Part shown: piece after piece, positions 39,101-51,100 of the stretch
Layout of the letters: every line of letters begins with the position of its first letter
How positions within the stretch are numbered: the first letter of the stretch is position 1
Assembly (NCBI GenBank): GCA_037179385.1
Contig: CM074200.1
Coordinates: 32,553,884 to 32,617,883, forward strand
DNA length: 64,000 nt
Reading direction: 5' to 3'
Origin: Holothuria scabra
Taxonomy: Eukaryota > Echinodermata > Holothuroidea > Aspidochirotida > Holothuriidae
Made by a program: the position numbers and the translations under genes
Notes under the pieces: model-generated
Databases searched by the model: none
Seen by the model: only the letters and a program-made list of their open reading frames with translations
Told to the model about the DNA's origin: nothing

Positions 39101-42100
39101 TAACACCACAAATTACTATGCAAACATTTTAAATTAAATCAATAAACCTAAGCATTTCAATTTCATACCTCACTGTAGCTCAGGAATGTCCTATTAAGAT
39201 GGGAGGTAAACTGTTTGGATTCATTTTACATGCTCTGCAATATATATTATTGAAACTTTACTAGACCTGAGGTACACTTTAATAGTCCATACATGATTAA
39301 TGTATTGTATGTTCACATGTACACATGTATACAAGTAGGTCTATCTGTACCTTAATACCAAGAGCTTGGCTTTAAGAAACCCAAACTACAAGTTCACAAG
39401 ATTATAATGTAATGTCACCTTTTCATGTCTTTGTTAATATAGGAAACAACACATAAATGACAAGGCTTAAGTTTTAGAAGAATTGTAAAATAATTTCCTT
39501 TAGGCTTACAACAAAATCTTTGCAACAAGCCCCTTTAGTTGGTATTGATGTTTCTGGGAGACAGCACAAATTTAGAATCCCATTAATACTTCACCCCTAA
39601 AACAAGCCTTTTCAATTGAAGTGGTACTGTACTGCCAGAATAATTGCCTTCAGTTAGAATTCTGTTGCAAATTCTAGGTTTAACTGAATTTAAGTGCAAA
39701 AAATTATACGGAATACTTTTCTTTTATCCATATGGCCCCTTAAAATGTGATTTATTTATAAAACACTGTGTAAATAGCCAAATGGCAGATGACTTAATTT
39801 CTTCCAAATTTCTGGATGAACTGTCAAAAGATTTTTCTTAAAATATTAGGAGTGCCTAAATTGTTACAACCTCAAGTTTGTCAAGTCTAATTATTACATT
39901 TAATGCAAATTTAAAGCACTTTGTGCCAGTTAAATACTGTATGTACTGTACACTACCCGTAGTACAGTGTGTGTTTACATTTCATGGACTTCCTACAGAG
40001 AGTATTATAATGTGCATGGATTCACACCCTGTGTGAAGATATTAGTTCCACACATTTGCACACTCAGTGCTATATCTTAGGCTGTACAGTATGAACAGCC
40101 CTGTACATTTGACTGAACAATGCATACTGTATAGGCATGTGCTACATGGCTGTATCCATACATGTGTACAGTAGCCACTTTACTTGCTCACCCCTATGTG
40201 ATAAGTATTTAAGAAACCACGACATATGCTTTCATTTGTATGATGAAAAGGGGAGATTTCCCCCTCCTTCTTCTGGAATGGGAGGGGGCAGACCCCTTCC
40301 CCATGCCTTCACTGAAACACTGACTGACAGCTTCTACTGTATGTTGTTCACTACTACATGGAGCTATTATATTTTAATCTTATGCTGCATCTTTGTCTTA
40401 CATGCTTTGATGTTGTTCTTCCATTGTCATTTTACCACAGAAACAATGAATCTGTCAGGCTGTCACATTGTTCCAGGCAGGTACTAAGTGATTCTTGCAG
40501 ACCTGTGGTAATTTCTTGGCTGACTAAACCTGGAGGAGCATGGATCTACAGTACTCCAGTAGTGTCTGCTGGTGTAAATGGTGCCCAAGGTGTGCACAGA
40601 TAACTCAGGTGCCAGCAGCCAAGTTTTGTACATGCTCAAAACTACTGATTGCCGCTGGTGTTATTTTTAATTAGGCTAGACAGGTAAATGTTGTCACATT
40701 CCTGCTATTTCAAAGAACTGCATGAGTGTATTTCACTTTAATGCCTAGGATGTAAACAAGTAAGGAGCTTTATTGTAGGCATGTATTGAATACCACCTGT
40801 ACTCCGAAAACTGCAAAGTGTGGGAGATAGGCTGCCTACAGTTTTGCTCTGTGCGCATAAATGCAAACATATCTCTGTTGTCTACACAAACTATGCACTT
40901 CAGTTAATATTAGCAGTCAGTGAATCAAAGTACTGTAAGTCCTATTCATCCTGTCAGCCAGGTTGAAATTTAAATTTGTACAGATTGTACAGTATGCACC
41001 TGGACTGTGGTGGACAAAGAGATCTGGCTACAGTAAATACTGGGTTCTAGCTAGAAGATGCTGAGTGGCAGAGATGTAATTTGCTTTTTCAGTGAAGTTT
41101 TCAAAACCCAGTACAGGTTGTTACTGTAGATTTGCCCCTCGGGCTCATAGCTACAGTACAGTACTATTAGGGCAGCAGAGGTCTTTCAGAGGTTTGGCTC
41201 ACAATATTATCAGCAAGCCCAGGAGAAAATTCCAGTTGAAACCTGTTAAACAGATTTTAACAGGTACAACAAGTAATTGGAATAAAATCAATGGATTTTA
41301 ACAGGTACAGTACCAACAGGAACCTGTTGGCTCTTTTGGTGTTACCTATTGACACCTGTTGACTTCCGTCCCTCTAACAGGAAACTGGAACATTGCCTGT
41401 TCATACCTGTTGTACTACCTGTTCAAACCCTGTTGGAATAGGTATGGAATTTCAACAGGTCTCAGCAGAAATTTTCTCCTGGGAGGTGTTAGGTTTCAAA
41501 AATCACTTTTCACCATGGTATCCAATAGGGAACCTTTTCTGGGATCTATTGAAAAATCCATGGGTGGTAAGTGTTATAACTGTTGGTGCTAACCAATTTT
41601 TAGGTTATAAATATGCACAATTTTATCACCATAGAACCACCACATGAAGGGGAACAATCCCTCCTGTGAAATCCAATGTCCAGTATATACTTCATAAAGC
41701 CAGCATCAAACTGGACTGAACAGACACCTACTAATCCTACCCACATCAGGCTATTCAGTCTATTCATCTCCCTTGCAGTGGTCTATTCATGTCAGTTTGA
41801 GACCTAGTCTTATGTATAAAGTATCTCCTACAAGAGGTAAAAGTCCTCTATTAGTGATGGGTTTGGACTGATGAATGACATGTCCAGATACATGGGCTTA
41901 CTGTACTGTACAGTATATTCTACATAAAATAAATGAATTCACTTCAAGGAACTCTGCCGGGTTAATTTTTTCATCACATGATAAAAACACTTTTGTAATT
42001 CCTCCAAAACACATTTTATGTATACTAACTCATTTAAACTATAGATATGTTAATTCCTCTCAAGATAATGACTGTGCAAATATCTGTTTACAGAGCCTTC

Positions 42101-45100
42101 AGTTATTGTCAGACTAAGCAAGATTATTTCACTGTACAATTTCTTCATCCTTCATTTAGCAGAGGTGTGAAACCAAGCCTCTGGGGTCTGAAAGTTAAAC
42201 CAAGGAGGTCCTTTCTTGTAGAACCTCCTTGGTTTAACAATGTAATCATTCTCATTCAGCAGGTAGGCCTATTGTGTACCAAAGTGCAGTGTGTAATGAA
42301 ATCACAGTTCCCTTGTCAACTGAAGGGTTTTGTCCAAAATTTGCCAAAATAATTTAGCAATGTTAGTAACCTTTTCTGCCCCCAGCTCAAAGAGGACGCT
42401 TTGAAAATCTCAAAGACAATGGCCATGCACAGATCAAGGCACATTCTGCTGCTTTAAAGGGCCAAACCTCTCTACCCAAACTACAATTTTGGTACGAGGG
42501 TACCGAAATTCTCAATTGGCTCAGCTCTTTGATTGACAGCTAATTCAAACAATGCAGAGTACCAAAGCTTACATTACACAGCATGAACGGTACTGAGAGT
42601 GTTTTCAAATATAAATTGAGTTTTTCTATACTCACCTTGAAGCAATAAACTGAGATTGTATCTGGATGAGGATGAATTTCAGACAATTGTGGGAGGGGCT
42701 TCAGTAAGAAGGTTAAGAGAATTGTTACTGTTTGGGGTGAGAGAACTGGGCCTTTAAGATATGCTTGTTTATTAGGCCTAGGGTTATTTGACTAAACCTA
42801 TGTGGCATCTCATGAAGATTTAGTCCTCCTCTAACCTTTATTTAACGTGTGCACATTTTTGTTTTATTTGGCCAGGTGTTGAAACAGATACACTGTAAAA
42901 AATATTTTTCAGATAGCCAACAGAAAAAAAGAAAAAAGAATACATAGCCTAGCCTAGTCCTAACGTTAGGCCTAAAAGTAAAGAGTTGTCAACTCACTGA
43001 AAGCAATTTTTTGCATTCTTTGGCTCTAACTAAGGTAAGGCCTACTTGGGTTTCTGTTGATGTTTCATGGTACCACTGATAATTGGTACCATTGGTACTG
43101 TACCCCCACAAATGGTACCAAAATACCTTAGTACCAGTAAGACCCCGAAATTGGCTCAATAGACATCACAAATCTCCAGCTACCACCGTAATAATGTTAC
43201 TCCAACCAGCCTGCTTTGAACCAATCCACCATTTTGTTTTTCATAATAATGATTCCATTTCAGGTACACGTAGGTGCATACAATAATATGATCAGTCTTC
43301 AAGATTTTCCTAACTACATCACACCGTTCTGTTAAGTGTATATTTCACAACTGAAAACACACTCCCCTAAAACAACGAAAACAACCTTGCTATGGTATAC
43401 ACTGTCCTGAAGTACTACTCCATACAATGTAGTTACTTGAGTATCGTGTGCTGAACGCACAACCTCTTTTATTTGGTTATTTTACTTTGTTAGAATAGTG
43501 ACTTGACCAAACTTTCCGTCTTTCTTTGGCAGGTAAGGTCAATGAGTGAAACAAGTTTGCACTATACTGTATGGCAGACAGGGTCCCTTAGTTTTTGCCC
43601 TCCATAGTTTCCATCCGTTTCTTTCTGCCTAAGGTTTTACAGTATAGCGGTATTTCTGTATGTACTAGTACATACCGAAGTATCATGGAAACTGGTACTT
43701 AACTGTAAGGTAAAAATCCTTTTCTCAGAATTATAGCATTTGAATTAGAATGATACTAAAATGTAACAAAATCCCATTTGATAAATGCCCCATGTCTCTA
43801 AACATTAGAATACAGTATAAACAGGGAATAGTCACTTGATAATCATTTTGCACTATTTCAGTCACATATTCCCCCTAAGAATTTCACAAAAATTGCCATT
43901 TAACATTACTTTTGCAGAACTAGTACTCTCTACACTAAAAAGGAACTTGCTTTCCTTCGACATTCTGCGCAATCTCAGAACGATCCCTGCTCATCAACCA
44001 ATGCTTTCACATTGTGTATATAGACGGACACGTTTACTCAACTGTGAGCATGGACGTCCGCAGGTATAGGCAAGGGGGGCACTTCCCCCCCCCTCCTGGA
44101 AAATCAAAAATTTGAAAAAAGGTATGAAAATCAAAGCAAAAACCCATACAAAACATGTTTTCCAAGTTTCTATGCGAAAAACAGGCCTTAGAAATGCCAT
44201 TTCCGGCAATCTGGGAGGCATTCTGGGCTGAAACTTTTGCTTGCTTCTTGCCAATTCATGGTGACTTGGAGGTTTTGCCCCCCCCAGAAATTTTGCGCCC
44301 CCCTGAATTTTTTTCTGCGGACGCCCATGACTGTGAGGTGAAAATCTTTTTTCCAAAATATAGCATTTGCATTAGAATGATACTTGAATGAAACAAAAAC
44401 CCATTTGATAAATGTGCTCTGTCTCAAAACTTTGGAATACAAACAGGGAACATTCACTTGAAAATCATTTTGCACCATTTCAGTTACAAATTCCCCCTAT
44501 GAATTTCGAAAATTGCCGTTTGACGTTACTTTCGCAGAACTACAGTAGTAACTTCCACACTAACAGGGACCTTGCTTTCTTTCCACATTCTGTGCAACCT
44601 CAGAACGATCGCTGCTCATCAGCAAATGCTTTCACATGGTGTAGTAAAAATATTTACCATGCATTGGTTGATTAAACTCACTTTGATTACCACAGCACAC
44701 AACATTATATGAGGGAGAAATTCGTTATAGGCAGACAAAGAATCATAGCATTGCAAGCTCTGACATGAACGTTGCGTTGAAGATTTCTGATTCTAACACA
44801 GTGATGAAATAGGACTGCTCCATAACGCTCACTGCCTGTGGAAGAAAAACTTTCCTACGCAAGCAACAAATGTTCTTTCAGAAATTTACACAGTGAAGCA
44901 ATGGGACTTATCACACAGTAAATCCCACTTAAAACATCGGCATGTGTTCACCTGAAATCAACAGGTGTCTATAAAACAAAGACCGAAGACCGAAGACCTA
45001 TAAAACGAAGACCCAACTAGCTATAAAACAATGACCTATAAAACGAAGACCCTACTAGCTATAAAACGAAAACCTATAAAACGAAGACCCGACTAGCTAT

Positions 45101-48100
45101 AAAACGAAGACCCAGAAGTATTTTTTCTTACGTAAACTTTGTTCAACTATCCAAAGGCTATCACTGTACATTTTTCTAGCAATTTTACCAACGTTGAACA
45201 TTGTCGTTACTGTAGTAATTGTTGCTTCTACATACAAGAAAATAATGCGCTTGCGAATTCAGCTATAGTTACGCAAAGAAAGAGACCAGATCGGTTGAAG
45301 AAACGTCACTTCCTGGAGACATGGAAAATTGTATTGCGCGTAATCGCTTCATAGACCTTACAAAGAAATCCTAACCTTTGGGATTTCTAGATGAGACCTT
45401 ATGCATTGATGACACACTATCAGGTTTGGAGGAATAACAGCATACAGACGGACCACTGATTTTTGTGTAGGCCTGGGATAAAACAGTGTACCGCACGCAG
45501 TAGAATTCGCTTACGTGTGTAGGAGACTAACACGTGGTATTTCCCGCCTGTCATAATATAAGAGGCGACTTAAGGAAATTACTTGCGCCGTATTCGAGCT
45601 GGATGTGTTTACGACCAAACCAGGTACGTAGCCACAGAGGGAAGGGGCTCTACGGAAAATGCTGCACCAAAAATATTACTGCCCCGCCAGATGAAAATTG
45701 AAATGTACACAGGATGTCAAGAGAAAATTTTGTGCCCCTGCAATCACAGTTCTTGCCAGTCGATTCACACACTTCCCTCCCCCCTTCAAATGGTAAAACT
45801 CATCACGGGCTAGAACAAAGCCGAACTTTAACTGTGTCTGAAACCGTGTGTACACTTTCGTCTTTGTATAGTTGACACAATATAACACATCATAGGCGTA
45901 GGAAGCTTTTTCCAGACTGGGGATGCTGTACCTCGTTTCGGATCGCCGGCCTGGGGGAGGGGTCAAAGGGGAGTGTCTAAGGGGAGATGGTGTATCCCTC
46001 TCATTTGGCATTTTTGAGGGTAATTTTAGAGACTTCAGATGCAATTTGGTGCAATATTTTGGACAAATTTTAAGGAAAATCACTGCAAATTTTTGACAAT
46101 TTTTGAAGAAGAGACAAAAACGGGTTTTGGGGTCTTGTTGGATCTTGGGGAGCGGAAGCATACTTCAGCCCCCACATTTTTTACTGGGGGTTTAGCACCC
46201 CAGCCCCTGCTTCCAACGCTTATGTAACACATTCTTATATCTTACCGTACACCTTTGCAAATTATTTGCAATGAATTTGAACGCATACACGAAAAGAGAG
46301 GCGCCATGATTAAAGAAACGTCCGTACAGATCAGTGGCATAGCCAGGATTTTGGGGGGAGGGGGTATCGATGGTCAAAAAACTTTCCTGGGAGGGGGCAC
46401 AATTACTGAATTTCTCTATAGGATTAATTCATATGACCAATACATATGATAATATAAAAACTTTCCATTTGACAGTAGCCAAGCGCTGAAACCTTGCAAT
46501 AAGCCTTTTCCGTCAGGAAGCCGCATTTTAATACTGATTACTAGCTTTTTCTGATGCCGTAGACTCTGAAAAGTCGTTGGCTACCAAGATAAATGGAGAA
46601 TAAGTTTTAACTATTACCACTGACGGACTATCGTACGTACGGACCAGAGTGCATTCTAAAATAGGGCAAAACTATAGTCGTAGGAAGCTGTTCGTTGTGG
46701 GGGGGGGGGTGAACGTTGTTCTAGTGTATGACGCCCTGGGGTTCAAGTGGAGGGGATGTTCCAACTCTCTTTTGTAAAAATCTTCAGGAAAATGAAGGTG
46801 TATGCAATTTGATGCAAAAAATAGTACGAAATATTATTGGAAAGTTTAAAGATACTACACGCCGAAGTAACAAGTTTTTATTCTTGGATGGGGGCAGAAG
46901 CATACTTTCGCCAGTCCACAGTTTGGCCGGGTCGGGGCCAAAGCTCCCCCTGGCCCCAGGGGCTTCAGTAAATAAAGAAATTATAAAATGGGTGTTCAAT
47001 ACAGTTTATTGCTGCACAACGGGTAACTCCTCCACCATCCCCTTCTAAGCTAGAGCAATTTATTGATATATATTCTTATTCATGAATGTATTCTGCCCCA
47101 CCAAGTATCACTGGTGAACAAAAAAGTTTGGCAACATCTTACATCTATGTGATGCTTCCTTTGTTGGCCACCATTTTTCGCTAGCAAAAGAAATAATTTG
47201 CTTTGTTGGTGAAGACAAAAAGTAAGGAGCACCAGGAGATGAAAAAAAAAACAGAGTTGTGTACACTTAAAAGGCTCATCTATTCACTTGGCAGACGAGA
47301 ACTTAAAAACTCAAAAAACAAACAAAACAGTCAAATGATTTTCGCTGCCCTTTTAACAGACTGCATATGAAAAGTTTCAAAATTGAATTCTTGAAGCTTA
47401 AAGTCAGAAATGAAGATAAAAATATGTAACTAAACACACACTAACAGTGCATATGATGAACATCTACATTTATTAACAGAATGAAAATGTAATTGGGCCA
47501 CAAACTAATGTTTGTATGTATCGCTATTCGGAAAGGAAGTATATATGCTTTATTATTAGACAAGCAAAAAACAACCGGTTGATAATGCTGCATGAGTGAA
47601 TGTATCAACTGTGTCATGATCTGACACGTGGTCAAATTGGCGAGACCATGGAGACAGCTACGCAATCGGTGCGTAAACGTCGGTTTAGGAGGTAACTAAT
47701 AAGCTATCGACAAAGGGACGGCGTGCTTCGTGTGACCCGTTCCCATTGGCGTACCCTCAGATGTTTGAGAATGGGGGCTGAACTTTGTTTTAGAGAACCG
47801 TCATGGCAGTCCGGTAACCATGCGGGGGAACGGGGCCGTGACCCCACCCGTGCGGGCTGCTGTGCCCAAGTGGCGGAGGCTCCATATAGTCAGGGGGCAG
47901 TTGCCCCCTTGAAGGATTCAAATTGCCTGTCAGCGCCCTTTTTACTCTTTTTACCGTATTGAGACATATGTATCTACCAACACAAAATCGCCTTCATCCT
48001 TTTTCTCGCCCCCTCTGACCAAACATTCTTGCCCTACAAACTTTGAAGCGCCCCTTCAGGCCAGTCTTGCTCCCTCTGACTGAATTCCCTTCCTCTGGAC

Positions 48101-51100
48101 TGGACACCGCCCCCCACACCCATGCGGAAATCAATAAAAAAAATAATAAAAAAAATTACATCATGTTAACTGTGAACTCAGTAATAATGCATATATTTTG
48201 TCTCTTTCGGAACGCGCGCTTTAGTTCATTTTCAGTAAACTGTACAACACCCATTTAAGATTTATTGGAGTAGGGCTATAACGGTGAAAGCTGTTTGTTG
48301 TTCTTCTGTGTGTGACTAATTCTTAAGAGACACAATACTGAATCGATAAGAAGTAATTCTGTTCTCTCTTGTTACTGTTTGGAAGATTCTTTACTCAGGC
48401 GTTACATCAAAATAAAGAAAAATAACTGTTCCTAAGCGTTCCAATGCTGAGTCCATGCAGGGTAGTGGGAATGATTTAACCCCGCGACCAGTCACCCAGT
48501 GTCTCTGTTTTGCTCTTAATGAGAGAGACTCATCACCCAAGTACATTTTGGTTGATAGAAAGCTAAATTCTCATTTGCTGAATGATCTTCCATTGACATC
48601 AAAATCAAAAGGTGCAGAATAGTTCAAAACTATACTTCACAGAAACTGTCTTGGTTACATATTAAGGCCTTGTTTGCCCCTGCTAGACATGTCAGAGTCA
48701 GGCCCGTGGCCAGAGGGGGGGGGTAGGAGCGTTCGAACGACCCACGCCAACTTGAGGGAGGTCCATTTTCCAGCACTGTGTTCAGCTATGAAATATTTTT
48801 TTATCTTGACAAATTGAGGACGAATTTCCGTTCACTTCTTATAAAGTGGTGTACTGTGTGGAATTCCTGGGGAAAAAGGACTTCTGTTGTACTCATAAGT
48901 CCTCTAAAATGCTCCAGATTGCAGGAGATCTGCCGATTTCAAACTTTTCCGGGGAAGCATCCCGGACCCCTAGCAACTGCATGCTTACATACGGCACGCA
49001 CCAGTCGCCTCCGTATTTGGAAAAAGGTCCACATCTTGGAAAAAAGAGCCACCCCTCCACATGGGCTGGCTACGGGCCTGAGAATAATGAAGTAGGGTTT
49101 TTCGGTGGTTGGGCTATAGGAGTAACTTTGTTGAGAAAATTGAAACTGTCTGGAATGAGGAGTTGAATGGTCTTCCACAAAACCAAATGTCCTATTTCTC
49201 AATATTAACGAACAAAAGATTTCCAAATTTTGTTCAACGAAACCACAAATTTTCCGGGGCTCATCGAAACTTTTGATTGGCATCCTTTCGGCAAACCTTC
49301 GCTTCTGGCAGTGATTCCAGTTGTTGTATCCATTAAAGGGAGCTACCGTAGTTGTTCCTCTCCGGCATATCCGTTCGCAACCCCTTGCTGAGTCCCCTTG
49401 CATTTTTTACCATTACAAATAAAATTTCTTCAAAATGTCGGCACTCGTCGCAAGCAATTCTTACGATCAAAGTTTCCCACCTAGGTCTTCGGTCTTCGTT
49501 TTATAGCTAGTTGGGTCTTCGTTTTATAGGTCTTCGTTTTATAGCTAGTTGGGTCTTCGTTTTATAGGTCTTCTTTTAAAGCTAGTTGGGTCTTCGTCTT
49601 ATAGGTCTTCGTTTTATAGCTAGTTGTGTCTTCGTTTTATAGGTCTTAGGTCTTAGGTCTTCGGTCTTTGTTTTATAGACACCCGAAATCAACTCACTTG
49701 CTTTGTTGTATTGATAGATACTGACGAAGAGCAGTACAGTGTTATTGTACAACGGATTGCTGTGCGATGCATTCCGTCAATTCAATCATGAAACACTTTG
49801 AGTTTCGACAGTGATGACTCGGCAGAAGAAAGCTTGATGAATCAATATTTTATGGAAATGTTGTAGTTGTAAGGTTCTACTTAACTACTTTTGGTTATAA
49901 TTTAGGAGGGAGATTGTCATTATTTTTAGAAATTATTTTTGCAATCTTCATTACAATTCTGAGTGCTCTTGTCATCTTGTGGCTTCTAGCTCCAGTGTGG
50001 AATTGCTGTGCGGCGCTGATTTATTGTTTGTCTCGTATTTATCAGATGCTAATTTGCAGAGGGGTTATTTCTTTTTTGTTAACTGATTTGTTGAGTGTCA
50101 TGGTACGGGGGTGACTAAATGTTATAAAAAATAGTGAAACGAGAGGCAGGGACTATCAGAAGAAATGTCAATGCATGGTATTTTTACAGATATTTTGTAT
50201 GTGATAAAAATCCTATTCTTTCACTGTTCTGGTACCGGTACTACAGTATTACCGGTACCATTTGTGGCGGTACCAATGGTACCAATTATCAGTGGTACCG
50301 TGAAACCCTATTTCCGCCCATAAAAATCTTGGGGTGGAAAGTAACGTGTGAATTTACTTGGTTAAAAATAATTTGTAACTTCAAATTTCAGATCCAAGTT
50401 CAAGATAACAACGAAATTTTTGAATAGGCCTCTAAGGCATAAAACTTCGAAAACTTTCTCATCGAAAAGCATGAATTGTATGACTTTTTTTCAAAATGTC
50501 AAGTATAGTCACAGACTTTAGGTAGGCTTATGCTGAATGTGTGAACAATTGTTCACAGCACTGAATACCCCATACCTGTATGTAAGTACATATTAGTATA
50601 GTGAAGTCTACAGTTTGAATGTTGCTTGAAAACACGTGAACATGGCAGTAACGGGTGTTGCATTGAACAGTAAAAGACATTGATGAAGTTTGAAACTTAA
50701 AGGGAAAAGTTGATGGTATCTTCATTTGACAAAAGTGTCACTAGGGCCTAATATCATATTCCATTCCATTACTTTCCACCCCCAAAAAGATGTTTTCTGC
50801 TAAAAATAAAAGGGGTGGAATTACCTGTTTTTAAGGGGCGGAAAGCAACAAGGGCAGAAACTAACCTTGACCGTGGCAGACTCACAAATGCCTCTCACGC
50901 AAGGCACCTTCAGTTGCTTAACACGTCCGTGGTTCCCTTTTGTTTTGATAGGCGGCAAGGACTAGCTTGCTGCATAGGTATGTTGGCCTAACTGTAAAAA
51001 GTCAGTGAAAATAGCACCACACTACGCATATGGCACATACCCCACTATTGGGATTATTCATGACTGACATTGATGAAAATTTTGAGTCAAATTAAGCTTT

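Larger units (their letters stand above)
44954..49693. mobile_element. Foldback-like / Mutator-like transposon, 4.7 kb, non-autonomous
   Basis: The element is 44963-49684, flanked by GAAATCAAC at 44954-44962 and 49685-49693. The ends GGTGTCTATAAAACAAAGAC are identical on both sides and continue through CGAAGACC. Each arm is a tandem array of a ~38-bp unit (CTATAAAACGAAGACCCAAC, then TAGCTATAAAACGAAGAC): 151 bp on the left, about 203 bp on the right. A 9-bp duplication with tandem-repeat inverted arms is the pattern of foldback and some Mutator-like elements. The 4.3-kb interior has only short frames and carries nested MITEs, so no transposase can be named. Confidence 0.88.

Noticed and set aside
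45676..46161. 161-codon minus-strand frame inside the foldback-like element, considered as a transposase.
   Set aside because: It overlaps a nested MITE, lacks any DDE-type pattern or zinc finger, and reads through low-complexity repeat.
49482..49684. Regularly spaced repeats that could be mistaken for a CRISPR array.
   Set aside because: This is an animal genome, units are contiguous without unique spacers, and they mirror the opposite arm at 44963-45113.
49914..50114. Hydrophobic 66-residue plus-strand frame resembling a small membrane protein.
   Set aside because: It lies in an intron, has T-rich composition that gives Leu/Ile/Phe by chance, and shows no splice or regulatory context.
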